Source: JANNAT01 sp031422555 (GTDB taxonomy: Bacteria > Pseudomonadota > Alphaproteobacteria > Rhodobacterales > Rhodobacteraceae). Taken from it: 39,010 nt of DNA. The stretch is from positions 1 through 39,010 of the forward strand of contig JANPLZ010000005.1 in the NCBI GenBank assembly GCA_031422555.1, given 5' to 3'. The notes beneath the pieces are model-generated. The model was not told the DNA's origin, ran no database searches, and was given only the letters and a program-made list of their open reading frames with translations. The first letter of the stretch is position 1, and every line of letters begins with the position of its first letter. Below, piece after piece: positions 31,556 through 38,299 of the stretch. The translations under genes were made by a program, and so were the position numbers.

Positions 31556-33748
31556 TCAGACAAAGATCAGATCATCCGCCAGTGCCGATTTGGTGGTGTT
31601 CAACACGGTAAAGCTGTCGGTTGCGCTGAATTGAAACACCACATTGCCACCCACATCCGTCGCCCGCGCCAAGGCAGTATCGACGCTGTTGGCCGATGAA
31701 AGGCCCACGATGGCCAGACTGTCGATATTGTCTTGAAAATCCATTACCCGGTCCGCGCCCGAGCCGGGTCTGAACACGAACACGTCTGCACCTTCACCGC
31801 CAAACAGCGTGTCCGCCCCGCCGCGCCCCCACAGCCGGTCATCGCCGGCCATGCCCCACAGGGTGTTTGCGCCCAGATTGCCACTCAGCACATCGCCAAA
31901 GCCGGAGCCTTCAAGGTTTTCAATGCCGATCAGCACATCGCCTTTGGCCTCGCCCACAAAGACCATGGTTGTGCCCACCACCAGATTTGCCACCACCCGC
32001 GCCGAGGCCGACGCATAGCTTGCGGTATCAATTCCGCTGCCGCCATCCAGCCGGTCAGCCCCGCCGCCGCCGCGCAGCACATCATTGCCCGCCCCGCCAA
32101 ACAGCTTGTCGGCCGCAGCCCCCCCCGTCAGGATATTGCCAAGCGCATTGCCGGTGCCGGTAAAAGCCGCCGCCCCGCTGTAGGCAAGGTTTTCCACAAA
32201 CCCGAACTTCGCCGCCGCCAAAGACAACACTGCCATGCCGGTTTGCACTGTATCGTTGCCCGCATTGGCATATTCGATCACGCTGTCGGCACCCGAGGCC
32301 AGCACATAGACATCGTCGCCGTCGCCGCCCGCCAGAACATCGCGGCCAAGGCCGCCGTCAAGGCGATCAGCCCCCGCGCCGCCGAACAAATGGTCAATAC
32401 CGCCGCCGCCCAGTAGACGATCATCGCCGCCTTGGCCGAACAAAAAGTCATCCGCTGCAAGGCCCGCCAGCGCATCACCGCCCGTCCCCCCATACAGGAA
32501 ATCGTTCGACAAATCGGTGCCGGTCAAGGTGTCATCACCCCCAAAACCAAAGCCAAAACCAGCCTTTTTCACCGTGTCAAACAGCGCCTCACCGGCGGCC
32601 ACCTGATAGGCTTCATTGCGCAATCTGGCGTCAATCAGCGTCAGCGTCGATACTTCGGCCCCGGCGTTGGCTTCGGGGTTTGATCCCAGCGAATAGGCAT
32701 CCATCGCATGCGCCAGCGAATGCTGATGGCGATAGTTCAGCGCGTTATTGCCTTCGATCGACAGCAAATGCGACGCCCCGGTTTGTAGGCCGGGATACCA
32801 GCCAAGACCAATGCCGTTTTCGGCAAACCAATCATAGGTGGCTACGTAGATGTCGGCGAAATCAGCCACCGCTTCCGGATTGTCAACCGCGCCATGGGCG
32901 TTGATTTCAGTGATCAGCACATCGTCGCCTGCGACGGCTGCGTAAAGCGTATCCAGTTTGGCGCGCAGCTCGGCCGGTGAGGTGACTTTGCCGGTGCCCA
33001 TCCAGCCCGCATACAAATGCGCCGACCAGACCAGATCGCCGCCCACCCCGGCGCGGATGTAATCCAACACCGACCCCTCGCCGATGGCGGTTCGGTCCAG
33101 GGACAGAAAATCGCCGTTATAGCCCCAGCCGCCGACCAGAACCTTGCCGTCGGCGCGGGCCTGCACCAGATCGGACAACCCGATCATGTGATCGGCATAA
33201 AGCTTGGCAAAGCTGGCGATGGTGTGGGTGGCATCCGCGCCATTGGCTTTGATGCTGTGGCGGTAACCGGCGGATTCGTTCATCAAATCCCAGCCGTAGA
33301 CCGCCGATTTCACCGCCGTATTGGCATCCATCCAAGACATCATCTTGGTCCAGGCCCCCGACACGTCGCTGTAATTCGCCTCCAGCGCCGCAGTGGCCTG
33401 CGCATTGCTTAAAGCCCCCCAAGTGGCATTGCCGATGCCGATATTTTGCGCATCGCCGCCGCCGTAAGTGATGGTCAATTGATAGCCGTTGGCGGCGGCG
33501 GCGGCTAAAAACCGCTCCATCTGCGGGTGCAGCGTGCCATCGGGGTTGAAGGAATATTCGTTGAACAGCACGCGCAGATTGTTGACCAAGGGCAGCCCGC
33601 CGCGAATAGCGGCGACAAAGCCTTCGGGATCACCGTTCATCGCCGTCGGGATCATTTGCGCCACGTCTTGCCACACCTTGCCCGACCCATCGGCGGCGGT
33701 GACTGCGATATTGATCATTTTCACAGCGCTGGTGTTTGATCCGGCCAT
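31556..33748 (-). CDS. Secreted GH5-like (clan A) hydrolase with RTX tail
   Basis: 730 residues with no Sec signal. The first ~380 form a TIM-barrel glycoside hydrolase of clan A: Asn157-Glu158 (YGWDLMNES) is the acid/base pair, His244 and Tyr246 (WSAHLYAGW) support the site, and Glu281 (VLITEINAHG) is the nucleophile. The rest is RTX: many GGxGxDxL nonapeptides (GGAGADRL, GGDGDDVY, GGAGNDVL, GMAGDDRL, GGEGADVF) and a C-terminus ending LADDLIFV. Type I secretion with calcium folding is expected; the transporter is not in the window. Substrate polysaccharide unknown. The ATG at 33748 has AAGGGAATGCCAAG upstream; frame extends to 33775. Confidence 0.85.
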   Translation of the reverse strand: MAGSNTSAVKMINIAVTAADGSGKVWQDVAQMIPTAMNGDPEGFVAAIRGGLPLVNNLRVLFNEYSFNPDGTLHPQMERFLAAAAANGYQLTITYGGGDAQNIGIGNATWGALSNAQATAALEANYSDVSGAWTKMMSWMDANTAVKSAVYGWDLMNESAGYRHSIKANGADATHTIASFAKLYADHMIGLSDLVQARADGKVLVGGWGYNGDFLSLDRTAIGEGSVLDYIRAGVGGDLVWSAHLYAGWMGTGKVTSPAELRAKLDTLYAAVAGDDVLITEINAHGAVDNPEAVADFADIYVATYDWFAENGIGLGWYPGLQTGASHLLSIEGNNALNYRHQHSLAHAMDAYSLGSNPEANAGAEVSTLTLIDARLRNEAYQVAAGEALFDTVKKAGFGFGFGGDDTLTGTDLSNDFLYGGTGGDALAGLAADDFLFGQGGDDRLLGGGGIDHLFGGAGADRLDGGLGRDVLAGGDGDDVYVLASGADSVIEYANAGNDTVQTGMAVLSLAAAKFGFVENLAYSGAAAFTGTGNALGNILTGGAAADKLFGGAGNDVLRGGGGADRLDGGSGIDTASYASASARVVANLVVGTTMVFVGEAKGDVLIGIENLEGSGFGDVLSGNLGANTLWGMAGDDRLWGRGGADTLFGGEGADVFVFRPGSGADRVMDFQDNIDSLAIVGLSSANSVDTALARATDVGGNVVFQFSATDSFTVLNTTKSALADDLIFV

Positions 33749-33845
33749 CTTGGCATTCCCTTTTAACATCGACAAAGCCCATGCAGGCTCGCGTGTTCAC
33801 TGACCAAGATTTCGGGGCGGAATAAGGGCGAAATTCAGATATGCC

Positions 33846-33897
33846 GTTAAAATATTAGTAAATTATTTCAATGATTTGCCTAAAATAAATTCGCAAA
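33846..33897. other. AT-rich segment upstream of the RTX hydrolase
   Basis: In the 267-bp gap between the RTX gene start and the next stop, about 50 bp are strikingly A+T-rich (TTAAAATATTAGTAAATTA begins it), unlike the neighbouring G+C-rich DNA. Such segments often hold promoters or sites for silencers such as MucR/H-NS-type proteins. No exact -35/-10 pair stands out. Confidence 0.3.
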
Positions 33898-33983
33898 AGT
33901 GGCGCATTGGAATGGGCTTGGAAACAGTCGGTGCGCACCGTGTTGCGAACCGGCGTAATCAACAGTTGCGCACCAGCCGCCAA

Positions 33984-34009
33984 AAGGTGCGCCCGAAGGC
34001 GCACCTTTG
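33984..34009 (-). terminator. Terminator of the TerB-like gene
   Basis: A perfect 11-bp stem, AAAGGTGCGCC (33984-33994) with GGCGCACCTTT (33999-34009), loop CGAA, seven bases after the TerB-like stop on the minus strand, where the exit side reads CTTTTGG. A good Rho-independent terminator candidate. Confidence 0.75.
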
Positions 34010-34015
34010 GCACTT

Positions 34016-34966
34016 TCACGCATAAAGCGCCGGCACGCCCAGCTTGGCGTGGATATGGTTGATTCCGTCTTTGTCAATCTGCAGCGCGGTCGCCAGATCG
34101 TGCAGATATTGCGCTTCGGCCTGACTGTCCAAGTCGATGGCCATCACCGACATGGTGTAAACCTGCTGTTCCAGCCCTTTGGGAATATGGCGCACAAGGG
34201 CGTCGATATCGACTTTCTTGGCCATTTCGGCCTGCACAAAGGCCATTTCGGCGTCAGACACATCGCCAAGGTTGCCCAACAGCTTTTCTTTTTCGGCCTC
34301 TTGAATTTCGCCGTCAGCTTTGGCGGCCTGTATCATTGCACTTAGCATCAGCGCGGCCACCGCGTTTTGATCGGCGGTGGGTTCAACGTCCGGCTCGCCT
34401 TGATTGGTGAACGAACTGTTCAGCACATCGCCAAAACTGCGGTTGTTGGCGGGCGCTGCACCTTGTTGGCCGCCGCCGGTCAGGCTGCCCAACAGCCCGC
34501 CCAATCCGCCCGCTGCACTGCCGCCCAGCAACCCGCCCAACAGATCGCCAAGGCCGCCGCCTGCGCCTGCCTGCGATGCTCCGGACCGTCCACCCGTTTG
34601 GCCACCGGTCTGGCCGCCCGATTGACCACCAACTAAGCTGCCCAGCAGATCTCCAAAACCGCCACCCGATTGACCGCCAGCACTGCGCCCCGCGCCACCG
34701 CCCAATTGTTCCAGCAATCCGCCCAAGCCGCCTTGCGACGATGCCGCGCCATCACTGCCGCCCAGCACCGATCCCATCGTGTCACGGTTGCCGCCGCCGC
34801 GCGTGGTTTTGGTTTGGCCCGGGCTGTGCACGCCGCCAAACAATCCGCCCGACCCTGCAGCGCCCCCGCCTGCAGTCGGGGCTTGCGCGCGCTGCGTGAC
34901 CGCCTGCATGCCCTTGGCCAAAGCCACGCCAATCGCAACCTTCGCCAGAGTTCCCATTAGTGACAT
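34016..34966 (-). CDS. TerB/YebE-like (DUF533) protein with Gly-rich repeats
   Basis: 316 residues. The first helix (MGTLAKVAIGVALAKGMQAV) is followed by about 150 residues of Gly/Gln/Ser-rich sequence in which a GGxGDLLGxLxGG-like unit recurs (GFGDLLGSLVGG, GLGDLLGGLLGG, GLGGLLGSLTGG). The C-terminal ~110 residues are a TerB-type helical domain with the acidic site KADGEIQEAEKEKLL and DVSDAEM. Family members sit at the inner membrane and have unclear roles. The start ATG 34966 has GGGAG seven bases upstream; ATG 34957 is the alternative. The low-complexity centre may be flexible or self-associating; that is inference. Confidence 0.8.
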   Translation of the reverse strand: MSLMGTLAKVAIGVALAKGMQAVTQRAQAPTAGGGAAGSGGLFGGVHSPGQTKTTRGGGNRDTMGSVLGGSDGAASSQGGLGGLLEQLGGGAGRSAGGQSGGGFGDLLGSLVGGQSGGQTGGQTGGRSGASQAGAGGGLGDLLGGLLGGSAAGGLGGLLGSLTGGGQQGAAPANNRSFGDVLNSSFTNQGEPDVEPTADQNAVAALMLSAMIQAAKADGEIQEAEKEKLLGNLGDVSDAEMAFVQAEMAKKVDIDALVRHIPKGLEQQVYTMSVMAIDLDSQAEAQYLHDLATALQIDKDGINHIHAKLGVPALYA

Positions 34967-35078
34967 CGCAATCTCCCATTACCAACAAAGCACCAGCCTA
35001 TCGGGGATTTGTAACAAAGAAAGCGGGGAAATTTTACGCGCAGACAACAGCCGGTTTGCCGGGCCAGACAGCCGCTTT

Positions 35079-35120
35079 GTCGGCAAGACTTTGCCGACGG
35101 GCCATGCCAGACCCGGCATG
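35079..35120. terminator. Two hairpins after murI
   Basis: GTCGGCAA (35079-35086) pairs with TTGCCGAC (35091-35098), loop GACT; CATGCC (35103-35108) pairs with GGCATG (35115-35120). Both lie in the 163-bp gap between murI and the TerB-like gene. They lack a T-run, so a Rho-dependent or stabilising role is as likely as intrinsic termination. Confidence 0.35.
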
Positions 35121-35129
35121 ACCTCGCCG

Positions 35130-35942
35130 TCACGCCGCCTGAAACACCACCGATTTGCGCAAAAATTGCGTGGCTTTGTCAGAGACCGATTGCGGATCGC
35201 CGGTGGTGATGAATTTTGAAACCGTCCCCGAGCCCAGCATTTCGGGGCGGCGCGTCAGGTAGTCTTGCAACGACGCCGCCACCAGATTGGCTTGGGAATA
35301 CACTTTGACCCCTGGCCCCAAAGCGGCGGCAAACACCGCTTCCATCAGCGGATAATGCGTGCAGCCCAGCACCGCCGCCTGCGGATGCGGCATCCGGCGT
35401 TTCAACGCCTCGACATGGCTGCGCACCAGTGCTTCGGCCAGCAGTTCATCGCCCGCCTCAATCGCATCGACCACGCCGCCGCAAGGCTGGGCTTCGACAT
35501 CAACACCAATGGCGCGAAACGCCAGTTCGCGTTGAAAGGCCCGGCTGGCCACGGTGGCGGGAGTGGCAAACAGTGCCACATGCTTCACCGCCACTTCGCG
35601 CGGCGGCGAGTTATCGCCCCAATGCCGTTCGGTCAACGCCTCGATCAGGGGCACAAACACCCCCAGCACACGCTTTTCCGCCGGCACCCAGGTTTCCTGC
35701 ATGCGTTTCAACGCCGCCGCCGACGCGGTGTTGCACGCCAAAATCACCAGATCGCAGCCTTCTTCCCACAAACGCATCGTGGCGGCGGTGGTCAGGTTGA
35801 AAATATCATCAGGCGTGCGCACCCCGTAAGGCGCATGGGCGTTGTCACCGAAATAGACAAAAGGCACCTCGGGCAACCGCTTTTGCAGCGCATCAAGCAC
35901 GGTCAGCCCGCCGATGCCGCTGTCAAACACCCCAATCGCCAT
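35130..35942 (-). CDS. murI: Glutamate racemase
   Basis: Makes D-glutamate for peptidoglycan without a cofactor. 270 residues; FDSGIGGLTVL at 6-16, YFGDNAHAPYG at 30-40, and the two catalytic cysteines are Cys70 (ILACNTASA) and Cys194 (LGCTHYPLM). The ATG at 35942 overlaps no other gene; it lies 15 bp after the acyltransferase gene and is likely cotranscribed with it. Full-length and intact. Confidence 0.96.
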   Translation of the reverse strand: MAIGVFDSGIGGLTVLDALQKRLPEVPFVYFGDNAHAPYGVRTPDDIFNLTTAATMRLWEEGCDLVILACNTASAAALKRMQETWVPAEKRVLGVFVPLIEALTERHWGDNSPPREVAVKHVALFATPATVASRAFQRELAFRAIGVDVEAQPCGGVVDAIEAGDELLAEALVRSHVEALKRRMPHPQAAVLGCTHYPLMEAVFAAALGPGVKVYSQANLVAASLQDYLTRRPEMLGSGTVSKFITTGDPQSVSDKATQFLRKSVVFQAA

Positions 35943-35957
35943 CGCGCCCCCACCCCG

Positions 35958-36836
35958 TTACCGAGTTTTATACCTGGCCTCAAATTCGTAACCAACAGCA
36001 TAGGACCGAAGCGGATTGGGGGAAAGCCGATAGGTGGCGTTGCGCAAAAAATCCATCAGGGCGGTGGGATCGGCTTTTCGCGCGTCAATTTCGGGGGCCG
36101 GGATCGGTTTGCCGATCACCACGCGCACCGGCGCGTCCAACCGGCTTTTGAATTCTTTCAACAAAAGCGCCAGCCGCAGGTTGGAATGCAGCCGCGACGC
36201 CAGTTGAAACAACCGCGAATTATGGCCGTCAAAGTAGATCGGCACCACGGTCGCCCCCGATTTTGCAATCATCTTGGCGGTGAAATTGCGCCAGCTTGGG
36301 TCCATCGGCTGCGAAAACGGTGTGGCCGAAGTTGATACCGTGCCGCCCGGAAACACCCCGATCGCACCGCCCCCCGACAGATAGCGCAGCGCCTTGGCCC
36401 GGGTTTCAAGGTTCAGCCGCACCGCGTCTTTCGTATCGTCAAACGAGATCGGCAGCAGCACCGGGGTCAAGGCTTCGGCACGGCGGAACACCGAATTGGC
36501 CAGAATGCGGAAATCGCCGCGAATATGATCCAGCAAATACCCCATCATCAAGCCGTCCAGAATGCCGTAGGGATGATTTGCGATCAAAATCAACGGGCCG
36601 GTGGTGGGAATATCGCGCATCTCACCGCTAAGGATGTCCATCGACAGGCCGTATCGTTCCGGGATCACCTGCCAGAACGACCGCCCGCGCGCCACGTCTT
36701 GTTCATACCCCGCTGCCCGGCGGATCAGCGCCGCCTTGCCGGTGGCGCATTCCAAAGCGTGGATCATCGCGCGGCCCGCGCGGGTGCGCGCCGCACCGGA
36801 ATAGGTAATGTCACGGCTGACGTCGGTTGTGTTCAT
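35958..36836 (-). CDS. Lysophospholipid acyltransferase family protein
   Basis: 292 residues of the LPLAT (PlsC-like) family, membrane-associated. The acyltransferase motif is NHPYGILDG (His88 to Asp94, an H-x5-D spacing instead of the common H-x4-D, seen in hemolysin/OlsA-like members), and FPGGTVST replaces the usual FPEGT acceptor motif. VVPIYFDGHNSRLFQL and VRVVIGKPI follow in family order. It may acylate a lysophospholipid or a lyso-ornithine lipid; no olsB lies in the window to decide. The ATG has CAGAGGGTCAG upstream. Divergent from the LysR gene, so a shared control region is possible. Confidence 0.88.
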   Translation of the reverse strand: MNTTDVSRDITYSGAARTRAGRAMIHALECATGKAALIRRAAGYEQDVARGRSFWQVIPERYGLSMDILSGEMRDIPTTGPLILIANHPYGILDGLMMGYLLDHIRGDFRILANSVFRRAEALTPVLLPISFDDTKDAVRLNLETRAKALRYLSGGGAIGVFPGGTVSTSATPFSQPMDPSWRNFTAKMIAKSGATVVPIYFDGHNSRLFQLASRLHSNLRLALLLKEFKSRLDAPVRVVIGKPIPAPEIDARKADPTALMDFLRNATYRLSPNPLRSYAVGYEFEARYKTR

Positions 36837-36893
36837 CTGACCCTCTGCATAAATCGCCGGGAAGCGCTGCCCAAAACGGCGGCTGTCCTGCCA

Positions 36894-36922
36894 ATTATAG
36901 AAAATGGATCACATATTTATGA
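36894..36922 (-). promoter_or_regulatory. Promoter candidate of the acyltransferase-murI unit
   Basis: A perfect minus-strand TATAAT (36894-36899) with 17 bp to TCATAA (36917-36922, poor -35). It would place the start of transcription about 50 bp before the acyltransferase ATG, in the 211-bp gap shared with lysR. Confidence 0.4.
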
Positions 36923-36992
36923 CGCAGCCCCCGGGTTTATGGCGCAAGTCTAGGGCGGCGCGGCGAAGCCTGCCGATCCTGCGGGCAATGTT

Positions 36993-37022
36993 TTGCACAA
37001 ACCGATGGTGGCGTGGTAGGGT
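36993..37022 (+). promoter_or_regulatory. Promoter candidate of the LysR gene
   Basis: TTGCAC (36993-36998), an 18-bp spacer and TAGGGT (37017-37022), 26 bp before the ATG. The -10 is weak but resembles other high-GC alphaproteobacterial promoters in this window. Confidence 0.35.
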
Positions 37023-37047
37023 CGGCCAAGAAGTATAAGGTGTCGGG

Positions 37048-37953
37048 ATGGATTGGGATAAGTTACGCATTTTTCATGCGGTTGCCGACAAGGGCAGCCT
37101 TACCCATGCGGGCGACGTGCTGCACCTGTCGCAATCGGCCGTCAGCCGCCAGATCCGGGCTTTGGAGGAATCGCTGGCGGTGACGCTGTTTCACCGCCAT
37201 GCGCGCGGACTGATCCTGACCGAGCAGGGCGAATTGCTGTTTGATGCCACTCAACAGATGGTCAAACGGCTGGATGCCACCGCCGCGCGCATCCGTGACA
37301 GTGAAGATGAGGTGTTCGGTGAGTTGCGCGTCACCACCACCACCGGGTTTGGCACGCTGTGGCTGGCGCCGCGCCTGCCGGCGCTTTACAAGAAATATCC
37401 CAGCCTGAAGATTGATCTGATGCTGGAAGAGCGGGTGCTGGATTTGCCGATGCGCGAGGCCGATCTGGCCATCCGCATGAAAGAGCCAAGCCAAGCCGAT
37501 CTGATCCGCAAGCGGCTGATGAACATCCGCATGCGGCTTTACGCGACGCCGGAATATCTGGCCGAACACGGTGCGCCGCTGACCATGGCCGATTTCAGCC
37601 AGCACCGCCTGATCTGCCAGCATGCAGGCACCGCCCAAGTGGCGGCTGGGGCCAATCTGGTGGCCGATCTGATGGCCAATGACATCCCGTCCACCCTGAC
37701 GGTGAACAATTATTTTGGCGTGCTGCAGGGGGTTCTGAACCATCTGGGCATCGGCGTGTTGCCTGATTATCTGACGCAGGATTTCCCACATCTGGTGCGG
37801 GTGCTGGAGGATGTCGAATCCACCGAAGTGCCGGTGTTTCTGGCCTATCCCGAAGAGTTGCGCCATTCAAAACGGGTGGCGGCCTTCCGCGATTTTGTGG
37901 TCGAAGAGATTTTCACCTTTCGCAAACGCAATCAGGCCTTGCTGCAGGTTTGA
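37048..37953 (+). CDS. LysR-family transcriptional regulator
   Basis: 301 residues: an N-terminal winged helix-turn-helix (MDWDKLRIFHAVADKGS, HLSQSAVSRQIRALEE, LFHRHARGLILTEQGELL) and a C-terminal periplasmic-binding-like effector domain (GELRVTTTTGFGTLWLAPRL, LPMREADLAIRM). It may control the divergent acyltransferase-murI genes, as LysR proteins often act on the neighbouring divergent gene, but the effector and target are unknown. The start is ATG 37048 with AAGGTGTCGGG before it. The 3'-end element copy C follows. Confidence 0.92.
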   Translation: MDWDKLRIFHAVADKGSLTHAGDVLHLSQSAVSRQIRALEESLAVTLFHRHARGLILTEQGELLFDATQQMVKRLDATAARIRDSEDEVFGELRVTTTTGFGTLWLAPRLPALYKKYPSLKIDLMLEERVLDLPMREADLAIRMKEPSQADLIRKRLMNIRMRLYATPEYLAEHGAPLTMADFSQHRLICQHAGTAQVAAGANLVADLMANDIPSTLTVNNYFGVLQGVLNHLGIGVLPDYLTQDFPHLVRVLEDVESTEVPVFLAYPEELRHSKRVAAFRDFVVEEIFTFRKRNQALLQV

Positions 37954-37977
37954 CTTGCGCTTTGTGGGGCGGATGCT

Positions 37978-38037
37978 GTGGGGGTTTCACACCCCCATTC
38001 GGCAATTTCCGACCCCCGTGGGATATTTTTGAACAGA
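37978..38037 (+). repeat. 3'-end two-hairpin element, copy C
   Basis: 25 nt after the LysR stop, same strand. Hairpin 1: GGGGG (37980-37984) with CCCCC (37992-37996), loop TTTCACA. A weak hairpin 2: TCGG/CCGA (37999-38012). Then the 25-bp core at 38013-38037, identical to copies A and B. The gap 37954-38299 (346 bp) also holds a candidate small RNA and nothing else recognised. Confidence 0.7.
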
Positions 38038-38155
38038 AAATGCAAATTTTATTCAAATTTGAGTTGGTTTGACGGCACGGCTGCAGGCAATGGTTTATGG
38101 CGCAGCTATGCACGCACTGCATGACGGGCATGCCGCATTAACACGGGGCTTGCCG

Positions 38156-38184
38156 TTGAGACCGATGCCGCTTGGGTGTAAATA
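38156..38184 (+). promoter_or_regulatory. Promoter of candidate small RNA copy 2
   Basis: TTGAGA (38156-38161), 17-bp spacer, TAAATA (38179-38184). It lies one hairpin and one terminator upstream of the T-run, fixing an RNA of about 83 nt starting near 38189. Confidence 0.5.
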
Positions 38185-38188
38185 CAGC

Positions 38189-38271
38189 GATGAAGTAACG
38201 GTTGAGTTCGCTCTTGTTGCTTCATACCTCCCTGTTGGACTTGGCCGAGCGAAAGCTCGGCCTTTTTTTTT
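38189..38271 (+). ncRNA. Candidate small RNA with CCTCCCTGT core (copy 2)
   Basis: 5' part: a hairpin with TGAAGTAAC (38191-38199) and GTTGCTTCA (38216-38224), one G-T pair, capped by GAG-TTCG-CTC. Then an open stretch ACCTCCCTGTTGGACTT (38226-38242), whose CCTCC is anti-Shine-Dalgarno, then a GAAA-capped terminator with nine T. No plausible coding frame. Its core aligns with copy 1 at 12187-12208 (TTC..CTCCCTGT..GACT.GGCC). Its own promoter is predicted just upstream. A trans-acting regulator of mRNAs is inferred by analogy to anti-SD small RNAs of Rhodobacter and rhizobia; I cannot assign a named family. Confidence 0.6.
38243..38271 (+). terminator. Strong Rho-independent terminator
   Basis: GGCCGAGC (38243-38250), loop GAAA, GCTCGGCC (38255-38262), then nine T (38263-38271). 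It follows no coding gene on the plus strand, which points to a short RNA gene. On the minus strand it lies after the pseudogene. Confidence 0.9.
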
Positions 38272-38299
38272 GGATTTAGGCACAGTATCAAAGAGTTGC

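Noticed and set aside
38069..38105. Promoter TTGACG near 38071 with TTTATG for the small RNA
   Set aside because: The spacer is 19 bp and the unit would start far upstream of the structured part; the TTGAGA/TAAATA pair fits better.
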